The translations under genes were made by a program, and so were the position numbers. A stretch of 64,000 nucleotides of DNA from Dehalococcoidia bacterium. Lineage in GTDB: Bacteria; Chloroflexota; Dehalococcoidia; Tepidiformales; Tepidiformaceae. The notes beneath the pieces are model-generated. The model had not been told where the DNA came from. It did not search any database and saw only the letters and a list, made by a program, of their open reading frames with translations. How positions within the stretch are numbered: the first letter of the stretch is position 1; each line of letters opens with the position of its first letter. The stretch covers positions 310,001 through 374,000 of the forward strand of contig PQAO01000021.1 in the NCBI GenBank assembly GCA_003104995.1. The letters run 5' to 3'. Of the stretch, positions 24,281 to 33,015 are shown in pieces.

Positions 24281-25900
24281 TCAGTGGCCGGCGCCGCCGT
24301 GGCGGGCATCGAAGAGCGGCCGCTCCGAGTGAACCTCCGGGAGATCATCGAAGTTGTGCACCGGCGGCGGCGACGTTGTCCACCACTCAAGCGTGTTGGC
24401 GTTCCAAGGGTCGTTGGGCTGGTCCTTGGGCCGCATGAAGGCCGCCACCACTGCCACCGTGAACGGGATCATTGATGTAGCGATGAGGAATGCCCCCACC
24501 GTCGAGGCCAGGTTCAGCGCTTCCCAGCCCGACTCGTTCGAATAGGTCGCGATCCGCCGCGGCATGCCGTCCAGGCCAAGCAGGTGCATCGGGAAAAACG
24601 TCAGGTTGAAACCAATGAACATCAGCCAAAACTGCGCCTGGCCGAGCCTTTCGTTCAACCGCCGGCCCCAGATCTTCGGGAACCAGTAGTACAGGCCCGC
24701 AAACACCGCGAACACCGAACCCCCGAACAGCACGTAGTGGATGTGCGCTACCACGAAGTAGGTGTCGTGCAGGGCGAAGTCCACCGGCACCGCCGCCGAG
24801 AACGTCCCGTTGATGCCGCCGATCAGGAACATGCTCAGGAACCCGAGCGCGAAGAGCATGGGCGCCTCGAAGCTGATTGAGCCGCGCCACATCGTGCCCA
24901 GCCAGTTGAACATCTTCACGCCCGTCGGCACGCCGATCATGAAGGTCATGAACCCAAACCAGGGCTTCAGCACCGCGCCCGTCGTGAACATGTGGTGCGC
25001 CCACACGCTGAAGCCCAGGCCGCCGATCCCCATCGTCGCGAAGACGAACGCCGTGTACCCGAACAGCGGCTTGCGGGAGAACACCGGCAGGACTTCGGAA
25101 ATGATGCCCATGCCCGGCAGGATCATGATGTAGACGGCGGGGTGCGAGTAGAACCAGAAGATGTTCTGCCACAGGATCGCGTTCCCTCCGCCGTTCGGGT
25201 CGAAGAACGCGCCGCCGAAGTTGCGGTCGATGTAAAGCATCGCCAGCGCCGAGGCCAGCACCGGTGTCGCCAGGAGCTGGAGGACCGCGGTCACCAGCAT
25301 CGTCCAGCAGAAGATCGGCATCCGGAACATCGTCATCCCCGGCGCCCGCATCCGGAACATCGTCACCATGAAGTTCGCCGCGCCGATCGTCGAAGAAATG
25401 CCGAGCAGGATGACCGCGATGATCCAGAGGTCCATGCCGGGCCCCAGGCCGCGAGCCAGCGGGCTGTACGCGGTCCAACCGGCCTGCGCCGCGCCGCCAT
25501 CCACCAGGAATCCGGAAAACATCAGGATCCCCGCCGGCGGCACGAGCCAGAAAGAAAGCGCGTTGATCCGGGGGAACGCCATGTCGGCGGCGCCGATCTG
25601 CAGCGGCACCACGTAGTTCCCGAACCCCGCCCACACCGGGATGATGAACAGGAACAGCATGGCCGAGGCGTGCATCGTGAAGATCTGGTTGTAGGCGTCG
25701 TTGCTCACGAACGAGTTGTCGGCCACCGCCAGCTGGGTTCGCACCAGCAGGGCCAGGACCCCGCCCACCCCGAAGAAAAACATCGTGGTGTACAGGTAGA
25801 GAATGCCCAGCTTCTTGTGGTCGACCGTTGTCAGCCAATCAAGAAGTGCGGGCCTCGGGTGGGCAAAGCCCTCGGGGCGTGGTACTACGATGCTGGTCAT
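24281..25900 (-). CDS. coxA: Cytochrome c oxidase subunit I, A2-type haem-copper oxidase
   Basis: This 539-residue catalytic subunit reduces O2 at a haem-CuB centre and pumps protons. It has 12 helices, a haem ligand region FTMHASAM, CuB His253 with the cross-linked Tyr257, and the HDTYFVVAHIHY segment with the remaining metal ligands. The helix VI motif reads FYSHPAVY, so the D-channel Glu of GHPEVY oxidases is absent and the Tyr-Ser pair of the A2 subfamily is present. ATG 25900 follows GGGAGGACGT; upstream in-frame codons are not family-like. coxB is upstream, coxC downstream. Confidence 0.96.
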   Translation of the reverse strand: MTSIVVPRPEGFAHPRPALLDWLTTVDHKKLGILYLYTTMFFFGVGGVLALLVRTQLAVADNSFVSNDAYNQIFTMHASAMLFLFIIPVWAGFGNYVVPLQIGAADMAFPRINALSFWLVPPAGILMFSGFLVDGGAAQAGWTAYSPLARGLGPGMDLWIIAVILLGISSTIGAANFMVTMFRMRAPGMTMFRMPIFCWTMLVTAVLQLLATPVLASALAMLYIDRNFGGAFFDPNGGGNAILWQNIFWFYSHPAVYIMILPGMGIISEVLPVFSRKPLFGYTAFVFATMGIGGLGFSVWAHHMFTTGAVLKPWFGFMTFMIGVPTGVKMFNWLGTMWRGSISFEAPMLFALGFLSMFLIGGINGTFSAAVPVDFALHDTYFVVAHIHYVLFGGSVFAVFAGLYYWFPKIWGRRLNERLGQAQFWLMFIGFNLTFFPMHLLGLDGMPRRIATYSNESGWEALNLASTVGAFLIATSMIPFTVAVVAAFMRPKDQPNDPWNANTLEWWTTSPPPVHNFDDLPEVHSERPLFDARHGGAGH

Positions 25901-25990
25901 ACGTCCTCCCGGGCCGTGGCCCATCCCTTCGGTTCGCAAACCACGCCCGGCCTGGGTGTCGCCGGGCGCGTCATCGATATGTCGGCGCGG

Positions 25991-26800
25991 TCAGTCGGCG
26001 CGGCGTACAGCGGAATCTCCAGTGCCACCCGTCTGCTCGGCCACCCACAGGTCGAACTCGTCACGGGTCACGACCTTGAGCTTGAAGCGCATGAGCGCAT
26101 GGTTCAGCCCACACAGCTCCGCGCACTGGCCGAAGTAGTCGCCAGTTTCCCGGGCCGTGATTACGAAGCGGTTATCGCGCCCCGGTACCACGTCCAGCTT
26201 GTAGAGGAAGTCGCGGATGTAGAACGAGTGGATCACGTCGTTCGAAAGCAGCCGGAACTCGATGGGCTCGTCGATCGGAATGACCAGTGTCGGTTCCTCG
26301 GCCGCCGTCCCGATGACACTAATCTCACCGGAGGCAGCCGGGTCAGAGTTCACGCCCAGGTCGTTCAACTGGTAGGTGAACTGCCACTGGAACTGGAAGC
26401 CCTGGACCTCGATCGTCATGTCCTCGGCCGCGGCGGTGTTCTCAACGTCACGCAACACGATGAACGAATAGGTGAAGAGCGCGATCACGATGAGTACCGG
26501 GATGCCGGTCCACACGAATTCGAGCACGGTGCTCCCGTGGGTCTGCGCCGGCAACTCGTCGTTGCGCTTCCGGAACCGCACGAGCGCGTAGATGAGTGCC
26601 CCTTCGACCACCACGAAGACGACCGCCGCGAGCGCGAGGGTGAAGATCCAGAGGTCCTCGATCTTCCGTGCTTCGTCGGTGATCGGCTTTGGCGTTCCAA
26701 CCTGGGCCGAAGCCACCCCGATCGAAGCGAGCGCGAACAGAGCGACAGTGACAAGTAGGAGCGAGCGGCGCACGTGCCGTCGCATGCCGGTTACAGCCAT
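25991..26800 (-). CDS. coxB: Cytochrome c oxidase subunit II with CuA site
   Basis: The 269-residue protein has a signal peptide or first helix (about 12-33), two transmembrane helices near 45-70 and 90-112, and a periplasmic cupredoxin domain. Its CuA ligands are all visible: His in HSFYIRDF, GQCAELCGLNH with both Cys, Glu and His, and the following Met in ALMRF. No C-terminal cytochrome c domain (CXXCH) is present, so the electron donor is separate. ATG 26800 is the plausible start; the frame stays open far upstream through the promoter. It is the first gene of the cox operon. Confidence 0.93.
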   Translation of the reverse strand: MAVTGMRRHVRRSLLLVTVALFALASIGVASAQVGTPKPITDEARKIEDLWIFTLALAAVVFVVVEGALIYALVRFRKRNDELPAQTHGSTVLEFVWTGIPVLIVIALFTYSFIVLRDVENTAAAEDMTIEVQGFQFQWQFTYQLNDLGVNSDPAASGEISVIGTAAEEPTLVIPIDEPIEFRLLSNDVIHSFYIRDFLYKLDVVPGRDNRFVITARETGDYFGQCAELCGLNHALMRFKLKVVTRDEFDLWVAEQTGGTGDSAVRRAD

Positions 26801-26891
26801 TACCCGATGCTCCCCCCGCGACCCCGCCCGTCGTCCGCGCGCGGTGTGAGCTCCGGCTGCGCGGCCCGATTGTGAACGGCGTCGCAATCGC

Positions 26892-26920
26892 GTTATAGAC
26901 TCGGCCCGCAACCGCGTCAA
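26892..26920 (-). promoter_or_regulatory. coxB-coxA-coxC operon promoter
   Basis: TTGACG (26920-26915) and TATAAC (26897-26892) on the minus strand are separated by 17 bases, close to the sigma-70 consensus. The transcript would start near 26885, leaving an untranslated leader of about 85 bases before coxB. Confidence 0.65.
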
Positions 26921-26943
26921 GCCAACGGTCAACGGCCCTTTGG

Positions 26944-26982
26944 CCCCGAAAACCTGGCCCTTTCGGGCCGTGGTTTTCGGGG
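26944..26982. terminator. Nested inverted repeat upstream of the cox promoter
   Basis: CCCCGAAAACC and GGTTTTCGGGG (11-base perfect arms) enclose a second hairpin, GGCCC-TTTC-GGGCC. It lies about 100 bases after the ctaB stop and just upstream of the cox promoter. A role as terminator of ctaA-ctaB fits best, although no long T-run follows. Confidence 0.5.
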
Positions 26983-27083
26983 TATCTGTGGTTGAAACGC
27001 TATCATTGCCGATCTGCGGCGTAGCGACCAGCGGTCCATTTCTCGGAGCGCAACGCTACCCGCCGTACGGCTCCGGGTAGGGC

Positions 27084-27986
27084 TCAGCCGAGCAGGAGCA
27101 CGTCGGCGCCCATCGCCATGAAGAGAAGCGCGAGATACAGCAGTGAGTACTTGTACAGCCGGATCGGGGGTGTGGTCTGGGGCGTCCGCCAGAGTTGGCC
27201 TGCGTAAAACAGGAACAGCCCGCCGAGCACGACACACGCGCCCACGTAGACCGCGCCAAGCCCGGCTGCCGGGGCCAGCATGAGCGTCACCAGGACCAGC
27301 ATCACGCTGTACCGGAAGATCTGGATGCGCGTCACCTCGGGCCCCGCGATGACCGGGAGCATCGGCACACCGGCCTCTGTGTAGTCCCCCTGTAGCCGCA
27401 GCGCCAGCGCCCAGAAGTGGGGCGGCGTCCAGAAGAACACGATCAGGAACATCACGACCGGAGCGAGTGAGACGTCACCCGTGACCGCCGCCCATCCGAC
27501 CATCGGCGGGAACGCTCCGGCGGCGCCCCCGATGACGATGTTCTGTGGCGTCCGGCGCTTGAGCCACATCGTGTAGATAAAGACATAAAACAACAGGGCC
27601 GCCAGGGCCAGCATGGCCGCAGCCAGGGTGGTCGCCACCCACAGCAGCACAAACGCCAGCGCGCCCAGACCAATCCCGAAGGCGAGCGCATGGGACGGTT
27701 CGATCACCCCCGTCACCATCGGCCGGCTTTGCGTCCGCCGCATCACGGCGTCGATGTCGCGGTCGTACCAGCAGTTGATGGCGTTCGCCCCGCCCGCCGA
27801 AAGCGAACCTCCCACCAACGTCCAGAGGATCAACCAGCCCGATGGCCACCCGCCGTGTGCAACCACCATCGCGGGCACCGTCGTCACCAGCAGCAGCGAG
27901 ATGACGCGCGGCTTGGTCAACGAGATGTACCCGCGCACGGTTGCGGCGAGGTTCGGCCGGGCCATCGGCACGACATTTGCGGTCAT
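27084..27986 (-). CDS. ctaB: Protohaem IX farnesyltransferase (haem O synthase)
   Basis: CtaB adds a farnesyl tail to haem B, making haem O for the oxidase. The 300-residue UbiA-family membrane protein has the first Asp-rich motif NCWYDRDIDAVMRRT at about 71-85 and the FFWTPPHFWALAL motif near 178. About nine helices are evident. Its start overlaps the ctaA stop (ATGA). Haem A made by CtaB and CtaA is the cofactor of the cox operon just downstream. Confidence 0.95.
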   Translation of the reverse strand: MTANVVPMARPNLAATVRGYISLTKPRVISLLLVTTVPAMVVAHGGWPSGWLILWTLVGGSLSAGGANAINCWYDRDIDAVMRRTQSRPMVTGVIEPSHALAFGIGLGALAFVLLWVATTLAAAMLALAALLFYVFIYTMWLKRRTPQNIVIGGAAGAFPPMVGWAAVTGDVSLAPVVMFLIVFFWTPPHFWALALRLQGDYTEAGVPMLPVIAGPEVTRIQIFRYSVMLVLVTLMLAPAAGLGAVYVGACVVLGGLFLFYAGQLWRTPQTTPPIRLYKYSLLYLALLFMAMGADVLLLG

Positions 27987-28924
27987 GCAGTCGCACCTGC
28001 TTTCGACAGCCCACGCGCGTGCGACTCCGCCGCCGGGGCGTAATAAGTCAGGGCAACCGCCGCCGAGAGGGCAAACCAGATCGACGCGGCAAGCACCGTA
28101 TGCGAGACGGTCAGTTCATCCGGGAACGTGTACCAGACGTTCAGCGCACCCACCAGCACCTGCGCGGTATACAGCACGCCGAGCACAATCGCGAAAGGCC
28201 GTGCCCACGCCAGCTCGTCCCGCTTCTTCCACGCGAGGACGAGCAGCGGTATCAGCAGGAACAGGAAGGCGCCGGCGATATACCGGTGCACCATGTGGGT
28301 GATCTCTTGATCTTCGGCCGCCGGGAGTACCGATCCGTTGCACAGCGGCCAGCCTTCGCACGCGGTTGCCGCGCCGCTCTCGGCCATATAACCGCCGATC
28401 CAGAACACTGCCGTCAGCCACAGGATCGATACGAGTGCCCAGCGCCCCACGATCCGCGGTCCTTCGACCATCCTCCGGAGCTGCTCGCCGTGCGCCGGGT
28501 CTTCCATGTACATCGCGACGAACACCGCGATTTCGCAGGAAAGGACCACCATCGCCGTTACCAGGTGGGTGGCCACGATCTCGGGCGGCAGTTCGCGCAC
28601 CACCGTGATGGCGCCCAGCAGGCCCTGGAAGCCCACCAGCGGGACCGTCGCCGTCGCCACCCACACGATGAAGGGCACATGCCGGTAGTGCTTCCAGGCC
28701 AACACGGCGACGGCAATCACCAGCAAGCCGACCACCGACGCGACAAACCGGTGCGAAAACTCGATCAGGGCTTCGCGGTGGCCCGGCGGTACGACCTGTC
28801 CGTGGCAGGTCGGCCAGTCGGGACAACCCAACCCTGAACCGGTGGCGCGGACATACACCCCCACCCCGATGAGCACGACGGTCAGAAACGCTGTAAGGAG
28901 CGCAAGGCGCTGAGCGATCATCAT
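27983..28924 (-). CDS. ctaA: Haem A synthase
   Basis: CtaA oxidises the methyl group of haem O to make haem A. The 313-residue membrane protein has eight helices and the conserved His in EFSHRFVAS, ATHLVTAM, HMVHRYIAGA and VSHTVLAA. Both loop Cys pairs are present (GCPDWPTCHG and ACEGWPLCNG), as in Bacillus-type CtaA. Two adjacent ATG codons (28924 and 28921) are possible starts and neither has a good Shine-Dalgarno. The frame is open far upstream, but that part overlaps the M23 peptidase gene in another frame and is not family-like. Confidence 0.92.
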   Translation of the reverse strand: MMIAQRLALLTAFLTVVLIGVGVYVRATGSGLGCPDWPTCHGQVVPPGHREALIEFSHRFVASVVGLLVIAVAVLAWKHYRHVPFIVWVATATVPLVGFQGLLGAITVVRELPPEIVATHLVTAMVVLSCEIAVFVAMYMEDPAHGEQLRRMVEGPRIVGRWALVSILWLTAVFWIGGYMAESGAATACEGWPLCNGSVLPAAEDQEITHMVHRYIAGAFLFLLIPLLVLAWKKRDELAWARPFAIVLGVLYTAQVLVGALNVWYTFPDELTVSHTVLAASIWFALSAAVALTYYAPAAESHARGLSKAGATA

Positions 28925-29099
28925 TACCGGGAACGCGGTGCCTTTCCGGCGCCGTGCGCCGAACGCTTGCTCTGCTTTGGCGGGCTTGTCCCAGCCCGGC
29001 CACCGATCGTCAACAGCGTGCCATCGACCACCGAGAAGGCGCAAGGCGCAACCCCTGCGGCGAACACTTGACTTTCTGCCCCTAACCTGCTTTGAAACG

Positions 29100-30095
29100 C
29101 TAGAAACCCTGCGTGCCGTCCAGCCAACGCAATCCGTCCACCAGGATCCCCGCGACCGCCAGCTCCCAGTGCAGGTGCGGACCTGTGGAGAGGCCGGTCG
29201 TGCCCACGAGTCCGACGGTGTCACCGCGGGAGACTGTGTCGCCCACCGCCGCGCGCAGCTCCTGCATGTGGCCGTAGCTCGAAAGGACGCCAGCGCCGTG
29301 GTCCACCACCACCAGGAAACCGCGGATGAGCGTCTCCTCCGCCAGCACCACGGTGCCGTGGTTCGTGGCGCGCACCGGTGCTCCTGCTGGCGCCGCGATG
29401 TCCGTCCCTCCATGGTGACCGCCCCGCGGGCCACCGTTGAACGACCGCTGCTCCCCGAAATACCCGCTGATCCACACCTCCCCGCCCAGGTCGATGGGGA
29501 TGATCCACGGGCCCGACCAGGCCCGGGGCGTGACGGTCGCGTAGAGCGCATCGAGCCGCGGCTGCTCGTTCTCCAGCGGCGGCTTCGTCGATGGCGTCGC
29601 GTTCGGGTCAGGCGGTGGCGGTGGGGGGATGTAGATGTCGTCGTAGGTCCACTGGGTCGCCTGTACGGTGATGGCGTACGCTGCACTCACCGGCTGCCCC
29701 ATCTGGTCGATCACGTCGGCGGCAAGTGTGGTGGGTCCCACCGGATCGATCGTGCCGAAGCCGACGAACCCGGCCAGCCCCTCTGGCCCTGGCGCAAGCT
29801 GGTACTCCCGGCCGAACACGGTCGCAGTGCCCGAAAGCGCGTTCCCCACCGTCACGAGAATTGCCCCACCCTGGTACGGCGTCGTTTGCGAAAGCTGGAT
29901 GTCCGGATGGAACCCGTCGGTGCCGATACCCGGCGCGACGAGCTGGTACGGGAGGCCGGACTGTCTCTGCGGCTCTGGCAACTGTGCGCCCAGCACTGGT
30001 GCGGGCCCCGGTGCCGAGGCCGTCCATGAGCGCGAAAAGGCGGCGACCACCAGGCCCCCGGACGCGCCCGCGAGGAATCGGCGCCGGCTCAACAT
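29100..30095 (-). CDS. Tat-exported M23 (LytM-type) metallopeptidase
   Basis: M23 enzymes cut peptidoglycan cross-links. The 331-residue product starts MLSRRRFLAG, a twin-arginine signal followed by a hydrophobic stretch. A beta-rich middle region and a Pro-rich linker (about 160-175) lead to the M23 domain with the zinc ligands HHGGTD and GPHLHWE and a SYGHM segment. ATG 30095 is supported by TAACGT seven bases upstream; a GTG nine bases earlier is also possible. The zinc motif is complete, so it should be active. Confidence 0.88.
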   Translation of the reverse strand: MLSRRRFLAGASGGLVVAAFSRSWTASAPGPAPVLGAQLPEPQRQSGLPYQLVAPGIGTDGFHPDIQLSQTTPYQGGAILVTVGNALSGTATVFGREYQLAPGPEGLAGFVGFGTIDPVGPTTLAADVIDQMGQPVSAAYAITVQATQWTYDDIYIPPPPPPDPNATPSTKPPLENEQPRLDALYATVTPRAWSGPWIIPIDLGGEVWISGYFGEQRSFNGGPRGGHHGGTDIAAPAGAPVRATNHGTVVLAEETLIRGFLVVVDHGAGVLSSYGHMQELRAAVGDTVSRGDTVGLVGTTGLSTGPHLHWELAVAGILVDGLRWLDGTQGF

Positions 30096-30102
30096 GCCCG
30101 AC

Positions 30103-30108
30103 ACGTTA
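30103..30108 (-). promoter_or_regulatory. Putative -10 element of the M23 peptidase gene, leaderless type
   Basis: TAACGT on the minus strand ends seven bases before the ATG at 30095. No Shine-Dalgarno sequence is present. Confidence 0.33.
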
Positions 30109-30153
30109 CCCCGCCCTGCCCGGGCCCGTCACCCGAACCAGGTAAATTCCGGC

Positions 30154-30729
30154 TCAGAACGCCCCCCGCAACGACCTGCGCGAGGCGTCACGCGCCGCGT
30201 CGATGGAGGCAAGCACTTCGGTCGGCTTCGGGATCCCGGAAAGGACGAAGTTCGGGACCTCGCCCGCCGTCTGGCAGCGGACATCGCCGAAATTGAACAT
30301 CGTTGGCAGGATCCCGTGCCGTACGACGTTGATGTCCTCCACGTCGACCAGGTCTGCCGAAGACATCCGGTGGTGGAACCAGTGCCGCCGGATCGAGTCG
30401 ACAATCCGCTGGTTGGTCACGGCCCAGAGGTCGTTCTCGTAGCGGTACCAGGTGAAGTAGCCGCGCACCAGCCAGTACAGCGCCCACAGCGCGATGACGC
30501 CGACCGCGATCCGCCCAGGGTTCCCGTCGAACCCGAACGTCTTCGCCACCAGGACAATGCCAAGCACCGTGCCGAGCACCCCGGCGCCCGCCACGCCGAG
30601 CATGCGCAGGGTGAAGTACAGCCAGTGCCGCCTGACCACGATCAGCAGATCCTCGTCGTTCTGGAGCGCGAACGGCAGCTTCCGCTCCGTGCCGGTTGGA
30701 GATAGAGGCGAGGTCTGCGTGTCGCTCAA
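30154..30729 (-). CDS. bPH2 (PH-like) domain membrane protein
   Basis: The 191-residue protein has two transmembrane helices (about residues 40-62 and 72-92) followed by a bacterial PH-like domain with the typical DLWAVTNQRIVDS and LVDVEDINVV segments. The function is unknown; such proteins are often linked to membrane stress. The best start is the TTG at 30729, since TGGAGG lies five bases before it, whereas the frame further upstream overlaps ilvD. It starts 21 bases after the ilvD stop, so it is the second gene of that operon. Confidence 0.75.
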   Translation of the reverse strand: MSDTQTSPLSPTGTERKLPFALQNDEDLLIVVRRHWLYFTLRMLGVAGAGVLGTVLGIVLVAKTFGFDGNPGRIAVGVIALWALYWLVRGYFTWYRYENDLWAVTNQRIVDSIRRHWFHHRMSSADLVDVEDINVVRHGILPTMFNFGDVRCQTAGEVPNFVLSGIPKPTEVLASIDAARDASRRSLRGAF

Positions 30730-30749
30730 GAGAGCCTCCAGGCCGCTGA

Positions 30750-32423
30750 CTAACCGGTGACGGCGCCCTCGGCTGCGCTCGACACGCTGGCGGCGTACTT
30801 GGCGAACACGCCTCGCGTGTACTTCGGCGGCAGCGGCTTCCATTCCGCCCGGCGCCGCGCGAGTTCGGCATCGCCGACTTCGACCGTGAGTTTCCGTGCG
30901 TTGATGTCGAAAGTGATGGTGTCGCCTTCGCTGACCAGCCCGATCGGGCCGCCCATCGCGGCCTCCGGGGCGACGTGGCCTGCCATCAGTCCGCGTGTGG
31001 CGCCGCTGAAGCGGCCGTCAGTCAGCAGTGCTACCGACTCGCCCAGGCCCTCCCCAACGAGGGCAGCCGTGACGCCCAGCATTTCGCGCATGCCCGGCCC
31101 TCCCCTGGGGCCCTCGTTCCGGATGACGACCACATCCCCCGCGTGGATCCGGCGTTCGGAAACGGCCTTGAAGGCGTCCTCCTCGCACTCGAACACGCGC
31201 GCGGGGCCCTGGTGAAACAGCCGCTCGTGGCCGGCCACCTTGATCACGCAACCGTCCGGCGCCAGGTTCCCTTTCAGGATCACCAGCCCGCCCGTGGGCT
31301 TCAGTGCCTTCTCCACCGGCAGGATGACATCCTGTCCCGGTTCTTCCTGCGCGTCGGCGGCTTCCTCGGCGACCGTCTTGCCAGTCACCGTCATCACGTC
31401 TCCGTGGAGCTTGCCGGCTTCCAGCAGCCGCTTCGCCAGCAGCTTCGTGCCCCCTGCCCGGTCCATGTCGAGCGCCACATACCGGCCCCCCGGCCGCAGA
31501 TCCCCAATCAGCGGCGTCCGCTCCGACACCTCGTCGAAGTCGTCGATGTCGAGCTCCACGCCGGCTTCCCGCGCGATAGCGAGCAGGTGCAGTACCGCAT
31601 TCGTGGACCCGCCCGTCGAAGCGGCGCAGATGATGCCGTTCTCAAACGCCTTCCGCGTCAGTATGTCGCGCGGCAGCACGCCGCGATTCAGCACGTCCAT
31701 CGCCAGTTCGCCGGCCCGGAAGGCCACGCTCTCTTTGCGCCCGTCCGTTGCGCCCACTGTCGCACTCCCCATCGGCGATAGACCGAGAAACTCCATCACG
31801 GTCGCCATCGTGTTGGCCGTGTACTGCGCGCCACACGCCCCCGCCCCCGGGCAGGCTGCATCGACGATCTCCTCCAGCTCGGCTTCGGTAATCGTCCCGG
31901 CAGCCTGCTGGCCGACGCCCTCGAATACATCCTGGATGGTGATGTCGTGCCCACGGTAACGCCCCGGCGCGATCGAACCGCCGTAGAGGATGACGCCCGG
32001 CAAGTTGAGGCGCGCGAGCGCCATCGCAGCCGCCGGGATCGTCTTGTCGCAACCCACGATGACCACCACCGCGTCGAACGAATAGCCCACCGCCGCAAGC
32101 TCGATCGAGTCCGCGATGACCTCCCGCGATATGAGCGAGGCCTTCATCCCCTCGGTCCCCATCGAGATCCCGTCCGAGATCGAGATCGTGTTGACTTCCA
32201 TCGGTGTCCCGCCGGCCTTCCGGATCCCGGCCATCACATCCTGTGCCAGCTCGCGCTGGTTGAAGTTGCACGGCATTGTCCCGATCCACGAATGCGCCAC
32301 CATCACCAGCGGCTTCTTCAGGTCGTCCGATGTGAATCCGACCGACTTGAAGTACGAGCGCGCGGGAGCGCGGCCCGGCCCGTCGACCATCGTTCGGCTG
32401 TGGGCGCGTGGATCGGTGTTCAT
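30750..32423 (-). CDS. ilvD: Dihydroxy-acid dehydratase
   Basis: IlvD dehydrates dihydroxy acids in valine, isoleucine and leucine synthesis. The 557-residue protein has the Fe-S cluster cysteines in TMPCNFNQ, VGCDKTIP and CPGAGACGAQYTANTM and the C-terminal active-site segment LLTDGRFSG. ATG 32423 lies nine bases after TTGGAG, and the family begins here. It is divergent from the HxlR regulator, with a short dyad between them, so that regulator may control it. No other branched-chain amino acid genes are in the window. Confidence 0.96.
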   Translation of the reverse strand: MNTDPRAHSRTMVDGPGRAPARSYFKSVGFTSDDLKKPLVMVAHSWIGTMPCNFNQRELAQDVMAGIRKAGGTPMEVNTISISDGISMGTEGMKASLISREVIADSIELAAVGYSFDAVVVIVGCDKTIPAAAMALARLNLPGVILYGGSIAPGRYRGHDITIQDVFEGVGQQAAGTITEAELEEIVDAACPGAGACGAQYTANTMATVMEFLGLSPMGSATVGATDGRKESVAFRAGELAMDVLNRGVLPRDILTRKAFENGIICAASTGGSTNAVLHLLAIAREAGVELDIDDFDEVSERTPLIGDLRPGGRYVALDMDRAGGTKLLAKRLLEAGKLHGDVMTVTGKTVAEEAADAQEEPGQDVILPVEKALKPTGGLVILKGNLAPDGCVIKVAGHERLFHQGPARVFECEEDAFKAVSERRIHAGDVVVIRNEGPRGGPGMREMLGVTAALVGEGLGESVALLTDGRFSGATRGLMAGHVAPEAAMGGPIGLVSEGDTITFDINARKLTVEVGDAELARRRAEWKPLPPKYTRGVFAKYAASVSSAAEGAVTG

Positions 32424-32499
32424 TTGGCGGACTCCAATGGGTGGTAGTCGAAGCTTAGCGGTGCACCCGCTGATGTTCGAACCGGCACTCCATTCGGTT

Positions 32500-32516
32500 G
32501 GTTGCTGCGAGCAACC
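32500..32516. promoter_or_regulatory. Inverted repeat in the ilvD-HxlR divergent region
   Basis: GGTTGCT-GCG-AGCAACC is a perfect seven-base dyad. It lies about 17 bases upstream of the HxlR gene -10 and 77 bases upstream of ilvD. It may be an operator for the HxlR protein. Confidence 0.4.
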
Positions 32517-32529
32517 CAGTGGCATTTCG

Positions 32530-32538
32530 TGTTAATGT
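32530..32538 (+). promoter_or_regulatory. Extended -10 promoter of the HxlR gene, leaderless type
   Basis: TGT followed by TAATGT ends six bases before the ATG at 32545. There is no Shine-Dalgarno sequence. Confidence 0.42.
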
Positions 32539-32544
32539 ACGGCC

Positions 32545-33009
32545 ATGCGCCGCACCAGCTTTGCCGAGATGGAATGCTCGGTCGCCCGCACCCTCGAAGT
32601 CATTGGCGAGTGGTGGACCATGCTGGTCATCCGCGAGGCTTTCAGCGGTGTGCGCCGCTTCGATGACTTCCAGGGCCGCCTCGGTATCGCCCGCAACGTG
32701 CTCGCTGCCCGCCTTCAGAGCCTCGTTGACCACGGCGTCCTCGAACGCCGCCAGTACCACGACCGCCCGCCTCGCTGCGAATACCGCCTCACTGAAAAGG
32801 GCCGCGACCTGTATCCCGTCCTGATCGCCATGCTCACCTGGGGGGACAAGTGGACCGCCGGCGAAGCCGGCCCCCCGCTCAGGCTCACGCACGAGTGCGG
32901 CCACGACCCGGAGGCCATCCTGGTCTGCTCCCACTGCGGCGCAAAGCTCGATGCTCGCCAGGTCCGGGCCGAGCGCGTGCGCCCGGCGGCTGCCGCCGAC
33001 GCCGGTTAG
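32545..33009 (+). CDS. HxlR-family transcriptional regulator with C-terminal Cys-rich extension
   Basis: The 154-residue protein has the HxlR winged helix: a Cys near the N-terminus (EMECSVARTLEVIG), the FDDFQGRLGIARNVLAARL helices and the YRLTEKGRDLYPVL wing. HxlR proteins are usually about 110-125 residues. The extra 40 residues hold CGHDPEAILVCSHCGAKL, a possible zinc-ribbon. The N-terminal Cys can act as a thiol or aldehyde sensor in this family. It is divergent from ilvD. Confidence 0.88.
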   Translation: MRRTSFAEMECSVARTLEVIGEWWTMLVIREAFSGVRRFDDFQGRLGIARNVLAARLQSLVDHGVLERRQYHDRPPRCEYRLTEKGRDLYPVLIAMLTWGDKWTAGEAGPPLRLTHECGHDPEAILVCSHCGAKLDARQVRAERVRPAAAADAG

Positions 33010-33015
33010 CGCGGC

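Noticed and set aside
26801..26932. An N-terminal extension of coxB with 44 additional residues
   Set aside because: It would run through the near-consensus cox promoter at 26892-26920. The membrane signal segment starts after ATG 26800.
28925..29686. Upstream extension of the ctaA frame over the M23 peptidase region
   Set aside because: The extension is Arg-rich, has no similarity to known domains and lies in another frame of the peptidase gene. CtaA begins at the ATG pair.
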